Below, one piece after another: positions 1 to 4,762 of a stretch of DNA of 5,538 nucleotides. Under the pieces are notes generated by a model. The model was not told where the DNA came from. It made no database searches and was given only the letters and a program-made list of their open reading frames with translations. The DNA is taken from positions 1 to 5,538 of the forward strand of contig CAAGGZ010000010.1 in assembly GCA_900769545.1 (NCBI GenBank), given 5' to 3'. Made by a program: the position numbers and the translations under genes. Each line of letters opens with the position of its first letter. Within the stretch, counting starts at the first letter, position 1. Origin of the DNA: Clostridia bacterium. Lineage in GTDB: Bacteria > Bacillota > Clostridia > Christensenellales > Borkfalkiaceae.

Positions 1-20
1 ATATAATAAAATCGTGGAGG
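1..20 (+). promoter_or_regulatory. Possible -10 element and Shine-Dalgarno for the eight-cysteine protein
   Basis: A perfect TATAAT lies at 2-7 and a GTGGAGG Shine-Dalgarno at 14-20, eight to ten bases before the ATG at 28. The -35 region would lie outside the window, so the promoter call rests on the hexamer alone. A start point about seven bases after the hexamer would give a leader of roughly 14 nt that just contains the ribosome-binding site. The alternative is that the gene is a downstream member of an operon that begins before the window. Confidence 0.35.
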
Positions 21-27
21 TAAAAAT

Positions 28-213
28 ATGAAAGAGAAAAGTGCAAAGTGCGTATTATATGAGAGAGATTGTATCGGGTGTTTAGAATGTGAAACTTGCG
101 ACCTTGATTCAAACAAGGTGTGCGACAACTGTGGAAAATGTATTGAAATGTCCGACGTTGCTTCGATAAAAATCGATAAAATTTATATGAATCCTGATGA
201 ATATAAGGGATAA
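28..213 (+). CDS. Small Cys-rich, ferredoxin-like protein (61 aa, 8 cysteines)
   Basis: Eight of 61 residues are cysteine: C8, then C15-x2-C18-x2-C21-x2-C24, then C32-x2-C35-x2-C38. The spacing looks like metal or Fe-S cluster ligation, with a CxxCxxCxxC run recalling 4Fe-4S ferredoxins. The usual ferredoxin Cys-Pro and two-fold domain repeat are absent, so a zinc-binding role is equally possible. There is no signal peptide or membrane segment, so it should be cytosolic. The acidic, cysteine-free tail (residues 40-61) contains a possible short beta hairpin. The start is supported by GTGGAGG at 14-20. I recall similar short proteins in Clostridia but no assigned function. The next start (228) follows after only 14 nt with its own Shine-Dalgarno. 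That this is a real gene is very likely; the function is unknown. Confidence 0.85.
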   Translation: MKEKSAKCVLYERDCIGCLECETCDLDSNKVCDNCGKCIEMSDVASIKIDKIYMNPDEYKG

Positions 214-227
214 AAAAGGAGTGGTTA

Positions 228-251
228 ATGGCATCACCCTTAGGGGGTTAA
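228..251 (+). CDS. Seven-codon mini-ORF (MASPLGG) with strong Shine-Dalgarno
   Basis: Directly after the stop of the Cys-rich gene there is AAAAAAGGAG (212-221), then six bases, then ATG at 228. The frame reads MASPLGG and stops with TAA at 249-251. The ribosome-binding site is better than that of the next gene (AAAGGAA before 286). Two readings fit. It could be a true leader peptide or uORF acting on the downstream gene at 286, helped by the CCCTTAGGG dyad inside it. It could also be the 5' stub of a former operon gene whose remainder was replaced by the AT-rich DNA that follows. A chance Shine-Dalgarno cannot be excluded. Confidence 0.3.
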   Translation: MASPLGG

Positions 252-285
252 ACGGATAAAGTTGCTTACAAAAAGGAATATGTAA

Positions 286-720
286 ATGAAAAAGATAGGT
301 AAAGTATTTGAAACCATATTGTATATATTTATTGGAATTCTTTTTATTGTTCCCATTATAATAATAGTGTTAATAAATTGCATAAACGATAAAATGTTTA
401 TTTCAAAACAATTTAAAAAACTAAAAAATGCAGGATATAAAATATCAAAACAAAAAGAGAAAGGCAAAAGAGTATATCTATTTACATTTAACTTGTTAGT
501 AATTAAGTTTTTGCCAAATGAAATTCACGATATTAGTTTTGATGGAGGAAAAACATTTATACCAATAATTGAATCTAATATAGGAACACCACAAGAAAAA
601 GAACATCTAAAATATATAAACTATCAATATCACACAAGTGATTATAGAGATAGGGACATGTATGATTCCACCGAAGAATTTATTAATTTCATAATTAAAA
701 ACATTACTCTTGATAAGTGA
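286..720 (+). CDS. Orphan membrane-anchored protein of unknown function (144 aa)
   Basis: One long hydrophobic segment, residues 9-34 (rich in Ile, Val and Leu), is preceded by a basic N-terminus (MKKIGK) and followed by a soluble domain of about 110 residues. This suggests an N-terminal anchor or uncleaved signal segment; no lipobox is seen. The soluble part is rich in Lys, Tyr, Asn and Ile, with a basic stretch at 41-62 and an acidic, aromatic C-terminal part. I recognise no family. The start at 286 is preceded by AAAAGGAA (271-278); an upstream ATG at 280 is followed at once by TAA. Base composition is strikingly AT-rich compared with hflX next door, which points to recent acquisition. It ends at a strong bidirectional terminator (740-772). 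The gene is probably real; the function is unknown. Confidence 0.7.
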   Translation: MKKIGKVFETILYIFIGILFIVPIIIIVLINCINDKMFISKQFKKLKNAGYKISKQKEKGKRVYLFTFNLLVIKFLPNEIHDISFDGGKTFIPIIESNIGTPQEKEHLKYINYQYHTSDYRDRDMYDSTEEFINFIIKNITLDK

Positions 721-739
721 TTCATTGATATAAAAAATC

Positions 740-772
740 AAAAGACTAACAAAAAATTTTTGTTAGTCTTTT
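740..772. terminator. Bidirectional intrinsic terminator between the 286-720 gene and hflX
   Basis: AAAAGACTAACAAAAA (740-755) and its exact complement TTTTTGTTAGTCTTTT (757-772) form a perfect 16-bp inverted repeat around base 756. In an RNA the inner A/U pairs would open into a loop, leaving a stem built on GACTAAC/GTTAGTC. On the plus strand the stem runs into TTTT-AC-TTTTT; on the minus strand it runs into TTTTGATTTTTTA. It therefore suits both converging transcripts, the orphan gene from the left and xer-hflX from the right. Confidence 0.85.
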
Positions 773-816
773 ACTTTTTCGAAAAATATCTAAGAGTGTC
801 CCTTAAAGCCATTCCT

Positions 817-2043
817 TTATTTTATATATTCGTTAAAAAATTTGGCGTAGCGGCTTGGAATCGTTGCAAAAACTCTTTGTCCGTCGTCGGTAAATTCCGT
901 CCGTCTTTCATATAAATATGGCTTCAATTTTGCGTATTCGTTTGATTTTTCATAAGGAACAAACAATTCGCAAAAGAGAAAATCATTTTTAAAAAACTTT
1001 ACGATTTCTCGTTTTAATCCTTCAATGCCCAGCTTTTCTTTCGCGGAAATCATAACGCTTTCTTTCGGATAAATGGAAAAATCGGTAACGTTTTCGCTTT
1101 TATTCATAACCAAAAGATAGGGAGAAGAAAAATCCATTTCCTGCAAGGTTTGCAAGGTCGTTTGCATTTGCATATCATATTCGCCCGTTGCATCGCATAC
1201 GATTAAAGCTAAATCGCAATGCAACGCACTTTCAAGCGTGGATTTAAAGGCTTCGATAAGATTATGCGGCAGGTCCTGCAAAAATCCCACCGTATCTACG
1301 AGCAAAAACTCGATTCCGTCAATCGTCAATTTACGGGCGGTGGGGTCAAGCGTTGCAAAAAGCTCGTTTTTAACGTACGTTTCCGCGCCCGTCAATAAGT
1401 TTAAAAGGGTGGATTTGCCCGTATTCGTATAACCGACAAGCGCAATCGTTTTTACGTCCGTTTTCTTACGCCGTGCCGTTTGCAACGCACGGCGGTTTTC
1501 CGTTTCTTTTAATCGATTTTCCAAGTATTTTAACCGACCGCGGATATAACGCCTGTCCGTTTCAAGCTGCGTTTCACCAGGGCCGCGCGTGCCCACACCG
1601 CCGCCTAACCGCGAGAGCGCCGCGCCTTTGCCTTTTAATCGGGGATAGATATATTTAAGTTGCGCAAGTTCTACCTGCAACTTGCCTTCGCTTGATTTTG
1701 CGTTTTTTGCGAAAATATCAAGAATTAACGTCGTTCTATCAATCACTTTACGATTATCAAGCGCCGCGGAAACGTTTAACGTTTGAGAAGGGGAGAGCTC
1801 GCCGTTGAAAAGTATGGTAATCTCGTCAAGCCCGACTAAACGTTCTTTTAATTCTTGTAATTTGCCTGCGCCGATAAACGTGGCGGCGTTGATTTCGTGC
1901 ACGTTTTGATAAATCGTGCCTGCATATGCCGCGCCCGCGCTTTCAATTAACGATACGGCTTCTTCCTGCAAAACACGATATTTATTCGCATTTTCGCGCG
2001 TGATTGGTTGAATGATATAAATTTTTTCAAGTTTATCTTGCAT
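817..2043 (-). CDS. hflX: Ribosome-associated GTPase HflX
   Basis: HflX is a cytosolic GTPase that binds the 50S subunit and splits stalled or hibernating 70S ribosomes, mainly under heat and antibiotic stress. The 408-aa length is normal for Firmicutes. Residues 1-195 are the HflX N-terminal domain, with the glycine-rich loop RLGGGVGTRGPGETQLE (145-161) followed by a helical linker (about 162-195). The G domain starts near 199: G1 GYTNTGKS (204-211), G2 Thr in FATLDPT (229-235), G3 DTVGF (250-254), G4 NKSE (314-317) and G5 SAK (333-335). The C-terminal domain runs from about 355 to 408. The odd point is G4, where the guanine-specifying Asp of NKxD is Glu. The ATG lies 3 nt after the recombinase stop and has no good Shine-Dalgarno of its own (only GGATGA), so translation is probably coupled to xer. 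It ends before the terminator at 740-772. Confidence 0.97.
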   Translation of the reverse strand: MQDKLEKIYIIQPITRENANKYRVLQEEAVSLIESAGAAYAGTIYQNVHEINAATFIGAGKLQELKERLVGLDEITILFNGELSPSQTLNVSAALDNRKVIDRTTLILDIFAKNAKSSEGKLQVELAQLKYIYPRLKGKGAALSRLGGGVGTRGPGETQLETDRRYIRGRLKYLENRLKETENRRALQTARRKKTDVKTIALVGYTNTGKSTLLNLLTGAETYVKNELFATLDPTARKLTIDGIEFLLVDTVGFLQDLPHNLIEAFKSTLESALHCDLALIVCDATGEYDMQMQTTLQTLQEMDFSSPYLLVMNKSENVTDFSIYPKESVMISAKEKLGIEGLKREIVKFFKNDFLFCELFVPYEKSNEYAKLKPYLYERRTEFTDDGQRVFATIPSRYAKFFNEYIK

Positions 2044-2046
2044 AGA

Positions 2047-3111
2047 CTAATTTTCATCCGTCGAAAGGGGGTCTTTTCGCAACTTTACAAGGTTTGCCGC
2101 TTTGCGCCGAGTTTCTTCGCTAATTGCGGCGTAATGCTTTTTCGTCGTGTTGATATCGCGATGCCCAAGCACGTCTGCTACCATATAAATATCGCCAGTT
2201 TTGTTATATAAATCCGTGCCGTAGGTGCTACGGAGCTTATGCGGTGTAATTTTCTTCAAAGGGGCGGCAAGCTTGCTATATTTTTTTACAAGAATTTCCA
2301 CCGAACGAACGTTGATGCGTTTATATTGCATCGAAAGGAAAAAGGCGTTTTCTGCTTCGGGAATTTTCGGGTCGTTTTCTTTTTGCGCGATATATTCCTG
2401 TAAAGCGTATTTCACTTCGTCGGGAATATATAAAATCGCTTGATTGCCGCCTTTTCTAGTTACAAGAAAAGAATTTTCGGAGAAATCAAAACTGTCGTTG
2501 TCTAACCCAACCAATTCGCTAATACGGATTCCCGTGCCTAAAAATAGGGTAACGATTGCCGTGTCGCGGATTTTCGTTTTATTATGGTAAGCCGAAGCAC
2601 GTTTGGAAAGTCCGTTGCCCGTTTCAGCGATATGTACGAGCTCGGATACTTCGTTGGCGTCTAAACGGATAATTTCCTTATCGTGAAGCTTGGGCGTTTG
2701 GACTTTTGCCGCGTTATCTACTTCTATCATACCCTTATTAAAAAAGTATTTAAACATTGCCCGAACGGCGGAAAGTTTTCGCGCTTTTGCTCGTTCGTCG
2801 CAGGAAAGATGCTTGTCGTTAAAGCGATAGTGCGATAAATAACTTAAAAAGTATTCGATATCGTTATGCGTAACCGCTTCAAGATGTTCAAGGGTTAAAT
2901 CGAGCACGTCGAAGTTTCTATATTTCCGCTTGCAAAGAAAATCGAAGAAAATACGCAAATCATAAGCGTATTTTAAACGGGTTTGGCAACTTGTTCGAGT
3001 TTCCACCCCTAAAAAATAATCTTCGCAAAAAGGGGGGAGCGCTTGAAGCAGCTCGGCAATTTTATCAATATCCTGAATATTACGTTTGATATAGTAGTTT
3101 TCCGTTTTCAT
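2047..3111 (-). CDS. XerC/XerD-type tyrosine recombinase (354 aa from the preferred start)
   Basis: This is a site-specific tyrosine recombinase or integrase of phage_integrase type. Numbered from the TTG at 3147, the catalytic set is complete: R208 in GTGIRISEL, K232 in VTRKGGN, H303 and R306 in TPHKLRSTYGTDLY, H329 in LGHRDINTT, and nucleophile Y339 in KKHYA. The SAM-like DNA-binding domain covers about residues 38-150. Subtract 12 for numbering from the start chosen here. I prefer the ATG at 3111 because the 12 extra codons up to the TTG at 3147 look non-native and contain the -35 and -10 elements of the gene's own promoter. No Shine-Dalgarno precedes either start, which fits a leaderless message. 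It forms a tight operon with hflX (3-nt gap). That arrangement and its Xer-like size suggest a resident chromosomal recombinase rather than a classic phage integrase, but its target cannot be read from here. Confidence 0.92.
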   Translation of the reverse strand: MKTENYYIKRNIQDIDKIAELLQALPPFCEDYFLGVETRTSCQTRLKYAYDLRIFFDFLCKRKYRNFDVLDLTLEHLEAVTHNDIEYFLSYLSHYRFNDKHLSCDERAKARKLSAVRAMFKYFFNKGMIEVDNAAKVQTPKLHDKEIIRLDANEVSELVHIAETGNGLSKRASAYHNKTKIRDTAIVTLFLGTGIRISELVGLDNDSFDFSENSFLVTRKGGNQAILYIPDEVKYALQEYIAQKENDPKIPEAENAFFLSMQYKRINVRSVEILVKKYSKLAAPLKKITPHKLRSTYGTDLYNKTGDIYMVADVLGHRDINTTKKHYAAISEETRRKAANLVKLRKDPLSTDEN

Positions 3112-3147
3112 ATCATTATTGTAACGCGAAAAGGGGTGGAAAGTCAA
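3112..3147 (-). promoter_or_regulatory. Promoter of xer-hflX, predicted leaderless
   Basis: Read on the minus strand, TTGACT (3147-3142) and TACAAT (3123-3118) are each one base from consensus and are separated by 18 bp. The A of the ATG at 3111 is the seventh base after the -10 hexamer, where transcription normally starts. The message should therefore begin at or within a base or two of the initiation codon. This explains the missing Shine-Dalgarno (upstream bases read CGCGTTACAATAATGAT) and argues against the longer TTG-initiated frame. Confidence 0.65.
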
Positions 3148-3398
3148 ATAAAAATCGTGTTTTTCCGAAAAGTTGTGAAAAATTTTTAAAAAACAAAGAG
3201 AAAAACGCCGAAATCAAATAGTAGATTGGATTGAAAGGATAAGAAAAACGGCTAGAAGCCTTGAAAAATCTAACGAAACGGACAAAAATGAAGGCGGTAG
3301 GGAATAGAGAAAAGATTTCGTAAAACACAGCTTTTAAAATTGTGGTCATTGTGGTTGGAACTGAAAAATAATAAAAATAATAGTGGAGATTAAGTGGA
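3148..3398. other. Gene-free spacer between divergent xer and methyltransferase genes
   Basis: These 251 bp are purine-rich on the plus strand and hold no ORF with a start and ribosome-binding site that I can defend. Visible items are a tandem 9-mer (ATTGTGGTC at 3339-3347 and ATTGTGGTT at 3348-3356), a weak possible promoter for the methyltransferase (TTGGAA at 3355-3360, 16 bp, AATAAT at 3377-3382), and a GTGGAG Shine-Dalgarno at 3383-3388. One plus-strand frame stays open for about 43 codons from about 3180 to 3307 and reads like a charged helix, but it has no ATG, GTG or TTG start. I see no recombination core site or tRNA. Confidence 0.5.
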
Positions 3399-3983
3399 AT
3401 GCGTGTATTGGTAGCTTGTGAAGAAAGTCAACGTGTAACGATAGAATTTAGAAAACTTGGTCACCAGGCATTCAGCGCCGATTTGAAAGATTGTTCGGGC
3501 GGTTTTCCCGAATGGCATTATAAAGGCGATGTACGCCCGGTCATCGAGCATAACAGTTGGGATTTGATTATAGCGCATCCACCTTGTACATACCTTGCCA
3601 AAAGCGGCAGTTGTTGCCTTGTCAATGGTCGCGGAGAAATAATCAATCAGCTGCGCTATGAAGAAATGTTAAAGGCTCGCGATTTTTTTATGTATTTTTT
3701 CAATTTGACTGGGTGTAAGGTTGCGATTGAAAATCCTGTGCCTATGGCTCGCGCTGATTTGCCGAAATGGTCACAAGTGATACAACCGTTTCAATTTGGC
3801 GACGATTTTTCAAAGCAAACTTGTCTATGGCTAAACGGTTTACCGCTTTTAATGCCCGAATGTTATGCGGAAAGTAAACGTATTTTCGGTCAGAGTTGGT
3901 GTGCGGTTCATAGGTCAGCTGCGCAACGAAGTAAAACGTTTCCAGGAATAGCGCGAGCAATGGCTATGCAATGGGGAAGATAG
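3399..3983 (+). CDS. Phage-type orphan DNA (cytosine-5)-methyltransferase-like protein (194 aa)
   Basis: The protein has the order of motifs seen in short phage-borne relatives of C5-cytosine methyltransferases. There is an N-terminal beta strand and cofactor-loop region, VLVACEESQRV (3-13). An acidic strand end, FSADLKD, follows at 25-31, and then DLIIAHPPCTYL (55-66), whose Cys63 matches the motif IV catalytic cysteine. Next come IENPVP (110-115, motif VI), KQTCLWLNGLPLL (139-151, motif VIII-like) and a conserved tail RSKTFPGIARAMAMQWG (177-193). The classical FxGxG cofactor motif is replaced, so m5C activity is inferred from the fold only. No restriction enzyme gene lies beside it, so it is probably an orphan, as in phages that modify their own DNA. 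The start is supported by GTGGAG at 3383-3388. It ends at the terminator 4004-4042. Confidence 0.8.
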   Translation: MRVLVACEESQRVTIEFRKLGHQAFSADLKDCSGGFPEWHYKGDVRPVIEHNSWDLIIAHPPCTYLAKSGSCCLVNGRGEIINQLRYEEMLKARDFFMYFFNLTGCKVAIENPVPMARADLPKWSQVIQPFQFGDDFSKQTCLWLNGLPLLMPECYAESKRIFGQSWCAVHRSAAQRSKTFPGIARAMAMQWGR

Positions 3984-4003
3984 GTTATAGCCCTATTTAA
4001 GGT

Positions 4004-4042
4004 AAAAATAAAACCCTGCATTGGTTGCAGAGTCTTATTTTT
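4004..4042. terminator. Shared bidirectional terminator (methyltransferase and peptide gene)
   Basis: Arms 4004-4020 (AAAAATAAAACCCTGCA) and 4026-4042 (TGCAGAGTCTTATTTTT) pair at 15 of 17 positions around a five-base loop. On the plus strand the CTGCA/TGCAG stem is followed by TCTTATTTTT, ending the methyltransferase transcript. On the minus strand the same stem is followed by TTTTATTTTTA, ending a transcript coming from the 23-codon gene at 4060-4131. Fst-type loci also use a shared bidirectional terminator. Confidence 0.75.
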
Positions 4043-4059
4043 GGGATTTGGTTGTTGTG

Positions 4060-4131
4060 TCACTTAAATAGCTTTTTGATTAGGATTGGTGCTATTACGG
4101 TAACGAAAAACATAATAAGCCAAAATTCCAT
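4060..4131 (-). CDS. Hidden 23-aa hydrophobic peptide, candidate Fst/Ldr-like type I toxin
   Basis: A perfect AAAGGAGG (4145-4138) stands six bases before an ATG at 4131. The frame has 23 codons and ends with TGA at 4062-4060. The peptide is an almost continuous hydrophobic helix (start MEFWLIMFF), followed by VTVIAPILIKKLFK with a basic C-terminus: one membrane span with a Lys-rich end. The V-I-A-P-I-x-V/I core matches the plasmid pAD1 toxin Fst (SLVIAPIFVG, from memory) and the API motif of Ldr peptides, which depolarise or disturb the membrane. It lacks the acidic tail of Fst and is shorter than the usual 30 or so residues. The context supports a type I toxin-antitoxin locus: a shared 3' terminator, a leader stem covering the Shine-Dalgarno, and an unexplained opposite-strand terminator just upstream. 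Alternatives are a small phage membrane peptide such as a holin-like or exclusion protein. That it is translated is likely; that it is toxic is inferred. Confidence 0.7.
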   Translation of the reverse strand: MEFWLIMFFVTVIAPILIKKLFK

Positions 4132-4137
4132 ATGCTA

Positions 4138-4182
4138 CCTCCTTTGAAGGTAAGCGGTATGATAGGTTGTTTACTTTCAAGG
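4138..4182 (-). promoter_or_regulatory. Leader stem-loop that can hide the peptide gene's Shine-Dalgarno
   Basis: On the minus strand CCTTGAAAGTAA (4182-4171) can pair with TTACCTTCAAAGG (4153-4141), giving 11 base pairs with one bulged A and one mismatch around a 17-nt loop. The AAAGG half of the AAAGGAGG ribosome-binding site (4145-4138) lies in the base of this stem. On the opposite strand the mismatch becomes a G-U pair, so an antisense RNA would fold into the matching hairpin. Fst translation is known to be limited by a leader stem-loop, so the layout fits that family. I found no convincing minus-strand promoter immediately upstream; the peptide gene may be read from the repressor operon. 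Confidence 0.5.
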
Positions 4183-4187
4183 GGTAG

Positions 4188-4218
4188 ATAGGTACTGAAT
4201 TTCAGTGCCTATTTTTTT
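4188..4218 (+). terminator. Plus-strand intrinsic terminator without an upstream ORF
   Basis: ATAGGTACTGAA (4188-4199) pairs with TTCAGTGCCTAT (4201-4212) with a single G-U pair, and seven T residues follow (4212-4218). On the minus strand the same hairpin is followed by ATCTACCCC, without a T run, so it should stop only rightward transcription. It overlaps the last codon region of the DUF2726 gene coming from the right. Confidence 0.75.
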
Positions 4219-4762
4219 ATTTGCAATATTGCTGTAAGCGTTTTTTTATGTATTCTTCGTTAATGCCGTAGTCCGTCCAAAGCTTTATAATCGGCAGGTT
4301 TACTTCCTTGGATAATTCTTCTACTTTGTAATCTCTTGCAATTCGTTGCCGTTCGTGGTGCGAAGGGTCGTTGATTTCTATAAGTACTATTGGATTGTAA
4401 GCTTCGTCAAAAACTACGTAATCTATAATCCTAAATAATTCGTTTACAAATTTATTATGATAGTTTTTTTTGATAATGGAAGCAAGGCAAATTTGCGGTA
4501 ATAATCGGTAACCGGGGGGAAGTCCTTTCCAAATGGCATTCCCGAATGCGCGCTCGGTCGTTGTTAAAAGCGGTTTTGTTTCATAAGTTTTTTTAATCGG
4601 TTCTTGCGGTTTTGCAATTTGAATTGGTTTCGGTGATTGTGGCTGTTGCGGTCTTTTATAATTGTTTTTATCTGGCGTTGCCATAAATGCAACTATGAGT
4701 ATAATAACCGTTATTACTACTACGATTCCTAACCCTAAGCTATAGCTATTAGCGTCGTTCAT
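4217..4762 (-). CDS. Membrane-tethered DUF2726 domain protein (181 aa)
   Basis: Residues 8-28 form one transmembrane helix. Residues 33-60 are a Pro/Gln/Lys-rich linker. Residues 63-181 form a DUF2726 domain, with LLTTTERAFGNAI (65-77), LLPQICLASII (87-97), ID (113-114), the strand VLIEIND (126-132), SHHERQRIARD (134-144) and IIKLW (158-162). As I recall, DUF2726 belongs to the restriction-endonuclease-like (PD-(D/E)xK) group; Asp114, Glu129 and Lys146 are plausible acidic and basic positions, though the canonical ExK is not exact. If so, this is a nuclease-fold domain held at the inner face of the membrane; activity is unproven. The ATG overlaps the repressor stop (ATGA, 4762-4759) and has GGAG at 4776-4773, so the two are translationally coupled. 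Its partner genes suggest a phage or element function, possibly defence or exclusion. Confidence 0.75.
   Translation of the reverse strand: MNDANSYSLGLGIVVVITVIILIVAFMATPDKNNYKRPQQPQSPKPIQIAKPQEPIKKTYETKPLLTTTERAFGNAIWKGLPPGYRLLPQICLASIIKKNYHNKFVNELFRIIDYVVFDEAYNPIVLIEINDPSHHERQRIARDYKVEELSKEVNLPIIKLWTDYGINEEYIKKRLQQYCK

Larger units (their letters stand above)
4123..4218 (+). ncRNA. Predicted antisense (antitoxin) RNA to the 23-aa peptide mRNA
   Basis: A plus-strand intrinsic terminator at 4188-4218 has no plus-strand protein gene in front of it, because the methyltransferase transcript already ends at 4042. A transcript begun from the CATAAT hexamer at 4111-4116 (weak -35 TTGGTG at 4086-4091, 19 bp) would start near 4123. 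It would run about 95 nt and be complementary to the leader, Shine-Dalgarno and start codon of the peptide gene. An alternative -10 (TATGAT, 4158-4163) would give a shorter RNA of about 50 nt covering only the leader stem. The terminator is well supported; the 5' end is a guess. Confidence 0.45.

Noticed and set aside
240..467. Minus-strand frame of 75 codons opposite the orphan membrane gene
   Set aside because: It is the hydrophobic complement of AT-rich coding DNA, lacks a ribosome-binding site, and lies opposite a gene with a proper start and terminator.
1238..1658. Two plus-strand frames of 64 and 61 codons inside hflX
   Set aside because: They lie antisense to conserved GTPase motifs and have no ribosome-binding sites or recognisable domains.
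2008..2443. Two plus-strand frames of 67 and 72 codons over the xer 3' part
   Set aside because: They are antisense shadows of the catalytic domain without start signals.
3112..3147. N-terminal extension of the recombinase from a TTG start
   Set aside because: The 12 codons overlap a good -35/-10 pair whose start point lies at the next ATG, and no Shine-Dalgarno supports the TTG.
3180..3307. Plus-strand frame of about 43 codons in the spacer, reading as a charged helix (WIERIRKTARSLEKS)
   Set aside because: It contains no ATG, GTG or TTG start and no ribosome-binding site; purine-rich DNA gives such sequences by chance. A relic of a former gene cannot be excluded.
3116..3349. Minus-strand open frame of 77 codons, Phe-rich, overlapping the recombinase 5' end and promoter
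   Set aside because: It has no Shine-Dalgarno, its composition (runs of Phe and Ser) looks like the complement of purine-rich DNA, and it runs through the xer promoter.
3742..3960. Minus-strand frame of 72 codons opposite the methyltransferase
   Set aside because: It is antisense to the conserved ENP to C-terminal region of the methyltransferase and has no Shine-Dalgarno.
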